In this document: positions 22,655-32,984 of the stretch, one piece after another
How positions within the stretch are numbered: position 1 is the first letter of the stretch
Layout of the letters: each line of letters opens with the position of its first letter
Source: Batkoa obscura
Lineage: Eukaryota; Entomophthoromycota; Entomophthoromycetes; Entomophthorales; Batkoaceae
Assembly: GCA_030770535.1 (NCBI GenBank)
Contig: JASVEC010000129.1
Coordinates: forward strand, 1 to 44,575
Length of the DNA: 44,575 nucleotides
Reading direction: 5' to 3'
The notes under the pieces: model-generated
Seen by the model: the letters and a program-made list of their open reading frames with translations, nothing else
The model's database searches: none
What the model was told of the DNA's origin: nothing
Made by a program: the position numbers and the translations under genes

Positions 22655-25124
22655 ATATGGGGCTGTCTGAATTAGTTTCATTATTTTATCCAATTTTCGA
22701 AAAATTTTGTACTTTAAAAACTTCGCTTAAAATTCCATAAAATCATATCTTTTATTAAAACAAAAGTACCCGGACACAGTTCTAAATCATTCTATTATAG
22801 CTCATACTGTAAGTTAGTTGAATTTCTACTAGATCTTAAATATATGTTCTTATAAAGCTTAATTGAGAAATATTTATTATCAACTGCTTTATAACCAACA
22901 TTGTAGATTTATTATCAAATAAATAAACTATTTTAATGTTATAATTACATTATTAATATATTGCCAAGTTAATAAATAGCTGCATGGGAGGGAGTGGTTA
23001 GCCCCAAAACTATAATTAATCATCCCTATATAGTACAAGTAATAATATTTTTTACATATTATTACAGTTACTTGTTCTTTGACTATTTATTAACTTAATT
23101 ATTAGTAGCTTAAGTAATCTTAACATTTAACAATCTATTTCTATCATTCAACAAACTACTTACTTGCTTAGTAAATATCGAAATTTTTAAATTCTCTGTT
23201 ATCTTCGTAAGGTAAGCTGAGATCGATCTTTTAATTTTTCTGTTTTCTATAGACTCTATAACTTTAATTGGGACTATATCGCTTTTTTTTGATGTATCAG
23301 ATACTGGATAACAATGTAGTTTATTGTTATGTTTAATAAAGTGTAAATACTTCTTAATGCCTTGCATCTCTATTATTCTTTTTGTATTTTTGTTTCTTTC
23401 ATACTTTTTAAAAATTATATCTGTTTTCCCATTATTAACAGTCGAGTTATTAATTTTATTATGCTCACAAATAAAAGCCTCAAATCTTGAAATTAATTGA
23501 TCGATATCTTCTATTTTACCTAACGCTTCAAAACTACTTTTCCATTTTGAAAGGTTTCCAAAATGTCCATCAACTATACTTTTTCCATGATGCTCAGCAA
23601 AAAAATTAAGATTAACATTCAAACTACTATTTATTTTATGAATTTCTTTAAACATATAATGCAAGAACTCTTGGGATCTAAAATGATTTCCTGTATCTGC
23701 CCATATATTAATTTTTGTGAACTTTTTAAATAGAAGCTCTGTAGAGATCAAATTGATTAGACAATCTCCTGCATATGCTGAATCATGATTCAATATTTCA
23801 GATAAATAATCAAAGTAAACTTTGCCTATTGTTTTATCATCTTTTAAATATAATACACCAAAGCCTAATGCTGATATAGCTTGTTTATTATAATGATCTA
23901 GATTTGTTGAATCTGGTCTTGTTCCTATTTCCATATTTTGTTTAAAATCTAAAACTATTATACAACTTTTGTTATTTAATTTTTTAATAGTTTCATTAAA
24001 TGTGTTTTTTTGAGTATCAACACAGAATTTATGTAATTTGTATAATTTTTCTTCTTCGTTGAAAATTTCTTCTATCTCTGCTTTGTTTTTTGCTGTATTT
24101 ATTTTATTTTCAAATAACTTTTTTCTAACTGTATACTGGGTACATATATTACATAGATCCGTTTTTCTTGCTGGATTTTTGAAATTAGTTGGTATATATT
24201 TAAAGAACGTTGACCTGGCTACTGCTTTATCTCTTAGATCATTCAAATATTTACTATATATCATTCTTCTACTTTTATTTAATATATATATATTATCTGA
24301 TGAATATCTACTATCGTTATTTTTTTTATTAAACCTTGATGAAATAGTTGAATCATTTAGTAAATATTGTATAATAGTTTCAATTTGGTCATCTTTAATT
24401 TTTTTTGTATTTTTAATAATAGGTTGTAATGTTGATATTTTATTATTACTTGTTTTTGAATAATCATACTGATTTCTATTTATATTAAACCCAAAACTCT
24501 TACATTCATCAAAAGAATATACTGAAGCTATAGTTGATAATAACACTACTTGTTGACTTTTATTTCCTATTTCCCTTAAAGCACTAATTTTATACATTAC
24601 TTGATTAAGTTTATTATTATCGATAGTAAACTTTGATAATATATCTTTTCTTTGTTTTGTTTTATTATAAAATTCCATAAACCTTGGGTTGTTATAAGTA
24701 GCTCTTAAAATTGATGTAAATGAATTACAATGTTTATATTGTGTACTCCTCCCTATCGTATTGAAGTTTTCAAAAATTCCATTTCGAAGTTTAGTTATGA
24801 AAGTTTGCATTTTATTTTTATTTCAACAAAAAATAAAGTCAAATAAAGTCAAATAACTGTGTTTATATAATTATGTATTTATATAATTATATAATCATAT
24901 AGTTATATATTATATATCTGTTAAATATCTAACAGAACTAACATAAAATATATAGTTAGGAAAATTAGCTATTTAAGAAAAGGAAACAATTAAAATAAGT
25001 TTTAAATAGAGACATTTAATTTTAGGCTTTTTAGATTTAACCGTTATATTGGACACAAACTTGAAATTTTAAATTTGGATTAATTTCTAAGTAGATTCTG
25101 AAACCAATTAGGACAGCCCCATAT
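22655..25124 (-). mobile_element. DDE DNA transposon copy A, apparently complete, inserted in copy B
   Basis: Element 22659-25120 (2,462 bp). The terminal inverted repeats are about 22 bp, GGGGCTGTCTGAATTAGTTT on the left and the reverse of CCAATTAGGACAGCCCC on the right. ATAT lies on both sides (22655-22658 and 25121-25124), and the undisturbed site GATAATATATCTTTTC is present within copy A itself at the homologous place, which proves the insertion and the duplication. It encodes one open transposase gene on the minus strand, with about 450 bp of 3' non-coding DNA and about 310 bp of 5' non-coding DNA. Confidence 0.95.
23110..24810 (-). CDS. DDE-type transposase of copy A, 566 aa
   Basis: Intronless open frame. 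The N-terminal 200 residues are basic and helical. A CxxC pair (KTDLCNIC, Cys220 and Cys223) comes next, then an acidic coiled stretch (about 243-260). The probable catalytic core has strand CIIVLDF (Asp288), NIWADTGNHF (Asp372) and FFAEHHGKSIVDGHFG (Glu406 or Asp414 as third acid). The order beta-strand Asp, W-x-D-x-G and an HGK-x3-D block is that of a cut-and-paste transposase. The start at 24810 (MQTFITKLRN) is conserved in copy B at 25290. I cannot name the superfamily with confidence; the 4-bp AT-rich target would suit Sola-like groups. It looks intact and may be active. Confidence 0.88.
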   Translation of the reverse strand: MQTFITKLRNGIFENFNTIGRSTQYKHCNSFTSILRATYNNPRFMEFYNKTKQRKDILSKFTIDNNKLNQVMYKISALREIGNKSQQVVLLSTIASVYSFDECKSFGFNINRNQYDYSKTSNNKISTLQPIIKNTKKIKDDQIETIIQYLLNDSTISSRFNKKNNDSRYSSDNIYILNKSRRMIYSKYLNDLRDKAVARSTFFKYIPTNFKNPARKTDLCNICTQYTVRKKLFENKINTAKNKAEIEEIFNEEEKLYKLHKFCVDTQKNTFNETIKKLNNKSCIIVLDFKQNMEIGTRPDSTNLDHYNKQAISALGFGVLYLKDDKTIGKVYFDYLSEILNHDSAYAGDCLINLISTELLFKKFTKINIWADTGNHFRSQEFLHYMFKEIHKINSSLNVNLNFFAEHHGKSIVDGHFGNLSKWKSSFEALGKIEDIDQLISRFEAFICEHNKINNSTVNNGKTDIIFKKYERNKNTKRIIEMQGIKKYLHFIKHNNKLHCYPVSDTSKKSDIVPIKVIESIENRKIKRSISAYLTKITENLKISIFTKQVSSLLNDRNRLLNVKIT

Positions 25125-25743
25125 CTTTTCTTTGTTTCGTTTTATTATAAAATTCCATAAACCCTGAGTTGTTGTAAATAGCTCTTGGAATTGATGTAAA
25201 TGAATTATAATGTTTGTATTGTGTACTCCTCCCTATTGTATTGAAGTTTTCAAAAATTCCATTTCGAAGTTTAGTTATGAAAGTTTGCATTTTATTTTTA
25301 TTTCAACAAAAAACAAAGTCAAATAACTGTATTCATATAATCATATAATCATATAATCATATATTATATATCTATTAAATATCTAACAGAAATAATATAA
25401 AACATATAGTTAGAAAAATTAACTATTTAAGAAAAGGAAGCAATTGAAGTAAGTTTTTAAGTCAAATAAAGAGATTTAGTTTAAGCTTTTTAGATTTAAT
25501 CGTCACATTAAAGACACAAATTTAAACTCAAAATTTGGATTAATTTCTAAGTAAATTCTGAAACCAATTCAGATAACCTCATATACTATTTTAAATTTTA
25601 TAGATTGAAGCTTTATAAGTATTTTAAATAACACTTTGATAATAAATAATATAGTTTATCAATATTTGTTTTATTCATTAGAATATAAATTTAATCATCT
25701 GTATTAAAGCAATATAAAATTTAATTATAATTTTTATTTATAT

Positions 25744-25839
25744 GGAGATGTATTTTTCTGTTTAAGAATTTTACTAACAATTTTTTCACTCAAATAGCAC
25801 TCAAAAGATGGAAAATTAATGAAATCAATAAACATTCCC
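25744..25839 (+). repeat. MITE copy flanked by ATAT
   Basis: GGAGATGTATTTTTCTG to AAACATTCCC, flanked by ATAT on both sides. Confidence 0.85.
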
Positions 25840-26078
25840 ATATCTTTATTAACTTTTAGATTATTCATTATAAGTATTTAAATAATTTGTTAATTAAAAT
25901 GTCACTTAATCTTATATATATTTTATAAATGTTAAAACTAGTTATTAAACTACAAAAAATTCAAAATTAGTAAATGCAAAAAAGGTTTTAAAACAAACTT
26001 TAAATAATAATAAACTTGATAACATTTTAATTTATTTTTATATTTTATTTAACTTTTTGTAAAAGAATATAACTATAT

Positions 26079-26177
26079 GGGGATGTTTTTTTTGGCTTTA
26101 TTACTTTTTCCATTTTTTAAGCGCTATTTGAGTGGAAAAATTGTTAATAAAGTTGTTAAACATAAAAATACATCCCC
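26079..26177 (-). repeat. MITE copy flanked by ATAT
   Basis: GGGGATGTTTTTTTTGG to AATACATCCCC, 99 bp, well-conserved ends, flanked by ATAT on both sides. Confidence 0.9.
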
Positions 26178-26296
26178 ATATAAATTTCGATATTTAAACT
26201 TAGATATAAATTTGTATTTTTATATATTTATTTGTAATACTATAACTTCAGTTATAGTTAATAACTTTGATCATAAAATGATAGTATTTAAAAATA

Positions 26297-26341
26297 TTAT
26301 TAAATTATTAGTGAAATTCTTAAACACAAAAGTACATCCCC
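26297..26341 (-). repeat. MITE end fragment
   Basis: Only one end remains (TTAGTGAAATTCTTAAACAC then AAAAGTACATCCCC). Confidence 0.7.
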
Positions 26342-27960
26342 AAATAATAGTTTTTTCTGATTTAATTTAATTTAATTTAATTTATGTAATAGTAAATTAA
26401 ATATAAGTAGTATAAAACTAATACATATTTTTTTACTTAAAAGACATTTGTATTTTGCTGATTTGTCTATTTTTCATTAATTAAATCTAATTAATACTTT
26501 AACTCTTTAAGTACTAAGTATCTCAAAAAATTATAGTTGATTATTAAATGGTTTACCTGCTTAGGGTTGATTCAAGAAGCATTGCTCATTATGGTTCTCT
26601 TAAAGTCATATGCAAGTTATGTTCACTAAATTTTTCTAAAGCAAAATTATGACAAACATTACTTGTCTATGGTGCTTAAATAGTTAATTTGATTATAAAA
26701 CTTAATAGAATTTCTGCAAAAAATCAAAACAAGATTAAATTTAGGTTCAAACTAACTCACTCATATTAAAGTATTTTAATGTAATTTTATATTCAAATTT
26801 AAGTCACTATGTTCTAAAACAAGTTTAAACCTTATATGTTGTTCTAGATACTTAAAAGTGAGAATATTTAATTAAATAGTGTTCTAGACTTCAAAGTTAT
26901 GATTTTAAATAAAATTTTAATATTTTATATTACACAATTTTTATACATAATGGCTTTTTATAAAAAGAGGTGGCTATAATAATAGATCGGCTACTTAAAT
27001 ACTTACTTAAATACTTACTTAAATATCTACCTTGATAAATGTTTAAAGCAATATAAGTTTTCCTAAATATTGCTTACAAAATATAAATGACATAAGGATT
27101 GGTAGCGGATATTTAGTTGTAAGAATACGGTGTGACTAAAATATCTTGATTGACTTATTCACTTTTTGGCCCTAATATAAAGAAAATACGTAATAAATAT
27201 TGATGGTTACTTTATAAATAAAATACTATTAAGCAGAAATGGCAACTAATAAAGAAGTGATAAATTAAAGTTTATCGGTTTTAACTTATAAACCAATAAC
27301 AAAGCAACTTTATGTTGTTAACATGATGTTATTATAGCATATAATAACTATTGTTTATGATGGAGTATGTATTTGTTTTTAGTTCGAATTTTAGTTTTAC
27401 CCCTTAAAATTAAATCTAAAACTTGCTATTTTTGGGTTTAAGCAAACAGCAATTTAAATCCAGTTTATTATTAAAAATTTAAATTAGTAATTAAATATAT
27501 CACAGCTATTGATATCCCGAAGTTCTTATTAAATTCATATACCTCGGGTAAACAAATCTAATTCAATTACATTTTAATATTTTAAACCTACACAAAGTCA
27601 TTTCAAGGATATTAGCCAATTAGCCTAATATTAGCTGTTACATTATAGTATAAAGGCTTAAATTACATTATAAATTTAACAATATAGCCTCATCCATTTT
27701 TCCAAATTAAATCAATCTTCCCATCAGTATATAAGCTGATGCATTTTCATATTAAATAAATTATATCATATTTCAATTCTATCTAATTTTATACTCTTCT
27801 TATCAACTCGGAACTTAAATATTGATGTTTTCAGGTGGAATACCTGGTGATTTGACAATATTAAAAATTAGTATACAAAATAAAAACCAAAATTGTTAGT
27901 TTTTTTAAAATTCTTACCATTAAATTATAAAAACATTACATATAGAGTGCTTTCAAAAAG

Positions 27961-27969
27961 TATAAAAAG
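27961..27969 (+). promoter_or_regulatory. TATA box of P450-4
   Basis: TATAAAAAG, 30 bp before the chosen ATG at 27999. Confidence 0.45.
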
Positions 27970-27998
27970 AAACCAAATAAAAGTTAAAATGAAAAAAA

Positions 27999-29928
27999 AT
28001 GTTTACTATAATCTCAGTATTAAGCTGTAGTTTGATATTATTTTTATTTTATTATGTTTATAAGGTATTGTTTTCAATTTTATTTCATTGACTCTAATAT
28101 AGTTTATAAAGGTGATATACAATTTATACATCAATCCTTTAAAAGAAGTCCCTGGCCCGCTAATAAATATAATACTCCCATTTATAGACAGCATTTATTT
28201 AATAAGCGGTACGTTTCCTACTTACTGTCTAGACATGCATAAAAAATATGGAAACGCTGTAAGATTAGGTAAGGAAATAAAGTTAAAATAGCATAATATG
28301 CTAATATTACTATAAACTAGGTTGGAATAAAGTTTCATTCGCATCGGAATCAGCATCTAATGAAATATATTCAACTTATAGTTATCAAAAAGATAAGAGT
28401 TATGACGTTTATCTTATATTTGGAGAAAGCATTTTCAGTACACGGTAAGTAACAATAAAATCCCAGAATACAAGTATTAACGATATTATTAGAAGGAAAG
28501 ATTTTCATCGTCAAAGAGTAATTTTTAAATAGTTGAAAGAGTAACTAATAAAATATAGAAAAGAATACTCGCTCCTTGTTTTTCGGAAAAAGCAATAGAA
28601 AGTGTAGAATATCTTGTTAAGAAGAATGTGGATATGCTTATAAACAAAGTTAATGAGTTTGCAACTCAAAACAAAAAATTGGACCTTGCACTTTATTTTC
28701 ACTATATTGCTTTTGTAACCCATTTAAAATGTAATATAAGCTATGCTAATATATATAATAGGATGTGATTGGAGATTTGGTATTTGGAAACTCGTTTGAT
28801 ATGTTAAAAAATGGGTACCATCCAATAATAAAGTGGATAGGGGATATAGGTACAATAAGCACTTTGGTATTATAGTAGTTTCTATTTAAATGTGATACTT
28901 ATAAAGTAATAGGTATTCATGTTTCCTTTTTTGATGCATTACCAATTCAGTGGAGTTAAAAATCTATACAACGTATTGTATAATAATTATGCTTTAAACA
29001 TTATTTAATTAAAATTTAGTTTTCTTACGAAGCAATTAAGAACGCCAAAAACAACCTCGACAGAGCTACTATTTTAAATACTTTAATCAAGGCAGAGGAT
29101 CCAAGTGATGGCAAAAAACTAAATGAGAAAGAGATTGCCGAAGAATTGATTGTACAACTGTAAGCATATATACTATATTTATTTATAAAAATAAACTGGG
29201 TTTATAGTAGCGCAGGAACAGATACTACTTCATGTTCCCTTGCATGGTAACCAAAAGTTATTATTAACCTTTAAACATTATTTAATACAAGTAGGATATT
29301 TTATTTATTGTCAAGTCAACCAGATAGATATGAGAAAGTTAGGGAAGAAATTTGTACAGTATTCCCTGATAAAGATTTAATTACTTACAATAAATGTAAA
29401 TCTGAATGTCATTACCTTAATGCAGTGATTCACGAAGGATTAAGAATGATACCAGTAGTTGGTGGCAATGCACCAAGATTAGTACCTAAAGGAGGGAGAG
29501 TAATAGATGGTTATTTCATACCAGAAGGGGTAATTAAACAACATTTTAAAATCAAAATTATAATTGTTTTTAGGTAGTTGTTGGTGTAAGCATGAATTCT
29601 ATACATAATTTGCCATCGAATTGGAAGGATCCAAGCCATTTTAACGCCAAAAGATGGCTAAAAAATGGAAAATTCCAAAGTAATCCAAATTTTATGCCAT
29701 TTTTATTAGGACCCAGAGGATGTGTTGGTAGGACGTAAGTTTAATTAGAAATGTTGTAAGTAGTACCTAATTTTTATTAGTTTGGCTTGGATGGAATTAT
29801 ATTTAGTTACTGCAAATTTAGTACGAAATTTTACTTTTGAAAGAGAAAATGAAAAAGTAATTCGCTATAAGAATTTCATTACTACACAGCCTATTGAACC
29901 TATCAATGTTTACGTTACAAAAAATTAA
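27999..29928 (+). CDS. Cytochrome P450 monooxygenase (P450-4), 12 exons
   Basis: Diverged paralogue of P450-1 with every intron in the same place. Of two overlapping ATGs, 27999 is chosen because it opens the hydrophobic anchor MFTIISVLSCSLILF; the one at 27990 closes after 13 codons. Exon 2 starts at 28112 (KEVPGPLINII). The I-helix AGTDTT is at about 29214-29231, ExxR is HEGLR at about 29430-29445, and the haem loop FLLGPRGCVG at about 29700-29730. The PERF-region motif is FNAKRW, losing Pro-Glu but keeping the Arg of the E-R-R triad. The spliced frame is open to TAA at 29928. It is followed on the same strand by a small gene of unknown function and faces P450-5. Confidence 0.92.
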
Positions 29929-30042
29929 ATTACAACTAAATTTGCTAATCTGCTTGAACATGCGTTTCAAATATTAAACTATAAACTGCTTAGTAAATAA
30001 ATACTTTAGAATGTGATTATTTATCCTTAGAATTTTATTAAG

Positions 30043-30050
30043 TATAAAAA
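30043..30050 (+). promoter_or_regulatory. TATA box of the small gene 30107-30690
   Basis: TATAAAAA, 56 bp before the ATG at 30107. Confidence 0.4.
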
Positions 30051-30106
30051 TGAGATAAAAAACTATCTTTTGAAATAACATAACAAATATTTTACAAATT
30101 GAAAAA

Positions 30107-30690
30107 ATGTTGAAGTACATATAATACTATATTATTAGAGTTAAATTAATGATTTAGCTTATATTCCATTCAAAACGAAAAGACTCTTTTAAGTGTTTTA
30201 GAATCAAATGAAAACAATTTGATTAGGTTATATAATGACTTTGTTCAGTTATCGTTACAAGAAAAGAAAGGAGAAGTAGATGTATTAATAAAAAAAAGTA
30301 ATATTAATTAAATTATAAACTAAACTCTAAATAGTTTAGTTGCAGCAATCATCACATCTAAATTGATTGCAGTATTACCTATTGTATATCAAAAGATAAA
30401 TGGTGAACAGTATAATGAACTCGTCCTCAAGTATTTGACTTTTAAAGATAACATCTACAAATTAATTAAAGATACAACTAGCTCTGAATTCCATAAAGTT
30501 GAAGATTATATTAAGGCAATAATTTAATACATTAAATAATAATTAACATTAATTTTTTAAGGATTATTTTTCAATAGTTAGAATAGAAAAACGTTTGATT
30601 ATGGGGTTATCTTTATTACTTAGTCCTGAAGAAATGAATAGAATTATTGAATACTTTATTTACATGAGAGACAATGTCCCCTTACAGTAA
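30107..30690 (+). CDS. Small four-exon gene, 150-aa helical protein of unknown function
   Basis: Exons 30107-30114, 30158-30297, 30340-30515 and 30562-30690 add up to 453 nt, an exact reading frame of 150 codons plus TAA. Introns have donors GTACAT, GTAATA and, for the third, GCAATA (a probable GC-AG intron). The acceptors are TTTAG, TTTAG and TTAAG. The protein starts MLNLYSIQNEKTLLSVLES. It is predicted by eye to be almost all helical with no signal peptide, no Cys and no clear membrane span; one moderately hydrophobic stretch is IAAIITSKLIAVLPIVY. I do not recognise it. It lies between convergent P450-4 and P450-5. Weak similarity of its EDY-containing segment to the relics upstream of P450-1 and P450-2 may mean a small gene family kept near these P450s. 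Confidence 0.7.
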
Positions 30691-30985
30691 ATTTCATTTA
30701 TATATGATTGTAATAAATACAAATATAAAATTGATAGATTACATCCCCTAATTTAAGAATTGATTAACTGTAATACTCCTTTGTAATACTTATACTAAAT
30801 AAAGTGTTTTAATAGCTAGCTATATTTTTAAATTGAAATATGGTATTAAGTTGTTTTGATACTTTTTATGATAAACTTGTTTTATTTATGAAGATAGTTC
30901 CACGGATGGTAAGTTATTCCATAATACTGCATGAAGCCTTTAATAAGATGCTATTCATAAAGGATACTTCAATTAAAACACTAAA

Positions 30986-32933
30986 TTAGTGTTGAAATGC
31001 AGACATATTTATAGGTTTTTCTGGGATGGTAACAACGTGCAATTTCGATTTTACGTCACTTTCGTCTTTTAGCTTAAAACTAAAATTTCTGACTAATGAA
31101 GCAGTAGCTAAATAAAGTTCCATCCAAGCCAAGCTAAAAAAACAATAAATTAGATATGAATAGCTATATAATAATATTATACTACCTTCTACCCAAGCAT
31201 GCTCTTGGACCAATCGAAAATGGCATAAAATATCTATGAGGTTTGAAGCTACCATATTCGTCAACCCATCTTCCTGGATTAAATACATGGGGGTCCTTCC
31301 AATAATTAGGATTATTGTGAAGAGCTATTACACTAATTGAAACAATAGTCTATAACAAATTAAAAAACATGTTCAATCAAATGCTATACAAATTACATTT
31401 TCAGGGATAAAATAGCCCTCTATTACTTTGCCGCCTTTTTGAACGGCTCTTGGCATATTTCCAGAAATTGCTGGTAAAATTCTCATACTTTCATAGATAA
31501 CTGCTTTAAGGTAAACACATTCTTTACATCTACTATAAGTAATCGATCCTTCATCTGGGAAATTTTTAAACAACTCCATCTTTAATTTGCTGTAAACTTC
31601 AGGATGTTTTGATAGAAGATAGAAAGTCCTAATTAGTTAATTAAATCAAATGAATTAAATATAACTAATAATAAAGGTACCAGGTTAATGAATTCGAGGT
31701 TGTATCTGACCCAGCAACACTACAAATTAATTAGGATATAATAATAGTATAGTTAAATTATTACAGTTGAATAATAGATTCTTCAACAATTTCCTTTTCA
31801 CTAAGCTTCTTTCCAGTATCCGGATCAGAGGCGTTAATTAAAGTACTTAAAATTGTAACTCTATCTGAATGCTCTTTAACGTTTTTTACAGCTTCATAGG
31901 AAAACTAAAAAAGTCATAATTAGTTTAGAGAGTATTGATAATTTATATCTCACTTTATAGAGTTTAGTTACACTTTCAAACGCATAATTTTTTAAAACTG
32001 GAAGTATTCCAACCTTAAATATTAATTGATATTTTAAAAGTAAAGCATAAGATAATTACCAAAACAACTATGCGGAAATAATCTTTTATCCATCCAATAA
32101 CTGGGTGATATCCATTTTTTATCATGTCGAAAGATTTGCCATATGCCAAATCTCCGATCACGTCCTAATAATATATGGGTTGGTATTGGGTGATAATAAT
32201 TAATTTTATTCTTACAAATGAAAAATAATGAAACAATAAACCAAAATCAAAGTTTTTTTCTTCTGAAGCCATTTCTCTAACTTTGTTCACTAAGTTATCA
32301 ACATTTTCTTTTACTAAATATTCTACGCTTGCTATAGTTTTATCTGAAAAACTAGCAGCCAGTATTTTTTTCTAAATGGTTATGTTCAATATAGTATATA
32401 TTACTTTCTAAACTTTTTACCCTTTGGCGATGAAAGTCCTTGTTACTAAATGATTTGTCAATAGTTCCTTATATTATGTAAAATTTAAAGTACGTTGTGC
32501 TAAGGATAGTTTCCCCGGTAATGTGGAAACCGTAGTAGAAGGTGCTTTTTGGGAGCGCATAAGTAGAATATAACTCTTTTGTAACTTCGTCAGATGAAAA
32601 TGTAATACTATTTGCACCTAATAAACATATTATTTTTAATTTAAATTATTAGTTGTTTCTTTACTTAGTCGCACAACTTCACCATATTTTTCGTGGAGCC
32701 CCTTTATATATGTGTGCATGGTTCCATTATAAGCGTATATCCTGTGGAAATTAGGAATGATTTGAGATATTAATGGACCCGGTATCTTTCTTAAAGGACT
32801 AAAGAATATATTGTATATCGCCTAGACAAGGTTTGTTATTTATAAAGTTAGTAAATAAAATCAATACATTGTAAATCCAGTAAACTAAAGCAGTTATTAT
32901 AGTATAAACTATAATTGTACTCAAATTCAACAT
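30986..32933 (-). CDS. Cytochrome P450 monooxygenase (P450-5), 12 exons
   Basis: Reads leftward from ATG at 32933 (MLNLSTIIVYTII anchor, exon 2 RKIPGPLIS). The intron plan is the same as in the other four. The I-helix AGSDTT is at about 31700, ExxR is YESMR at about 31485-31500, and the haem loop [10 protein letters not shown] at about 31195-31225. The PERF-region motif is FNPGRW, with Gly for Glu and the Arg kept. The C-terminal exon ends at 30986, keeping the LAWMELYLATASLVRNF segment typical of this set. The spliced frame is open throughout. It is convergent with P450-4 and the small gene. Substrate unknown. Confidence 0.92.
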
Positions 32934-32976
32934 TTTGAGAAATAATTTTGATTTCTGATTTCTGCTTTTAGATGTA

Positions 32977-32984
32977 ATTTATAC
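32977..32984 (-). promoter_or_regulatory. TATA-like box of P450-5
   Basis: TATAAATT on the minus strand, 43 bp before the ATG at 32933. Confidence 0.35.

Larger units (their letters stand above)
20783..25580 (-). mobile_element. DDE DNA transposon copy B, broken, interrupted by copy A
   Basis: Begins at the right with a terminal repeat (reverse of CCAATTCAGATAACCTC, ending 25580, flanked by ATAT). It runs leftward through the transposase start (25290) to 25125, is split by copy A (22659-25120), and resumes at 22658 down to about 20783. There its 3' end is lost where it meets the terminus of copy C. Transposase pieces are recognisable at 22611-22366 and 21885-21430, the latter with the WADTGN and HHGKSIVDGH motifs. 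The frame is disrupted more than once, including a stop-rich patch between 22365 and 21886 and an early stop near 21440 that truncates the C-terminus. Confidence 0.85.
25581..27998. other. Intergenic between the transposon block and P450-4
   Basis: Two full MITEs and one MITE end (listed), a TTTAA microsatellite near 26358-26382 and a short TTAAATACTTAC repeat near 26993-27026. The remaining roughly 1 kb before P450-4 shows no coding frame. Confidence 0.5.

Noticed and set aside
24038-24463. Hydrophobic frame on the + strand inside copy A
   Set aside because: Antisense of the conserved transposase gene; low-complexity Leu/Ile/Phe content is what AT-rich antisense gives.
26077-26370. Open frames over MITEs (also at 19338-19589 and 36408-36740)
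   Set aside because: Their shared residues (for example SGKIV, KHKNTSPY) come from the MITE itself, which runs in and out of the frame; there is no independent sign of coding.
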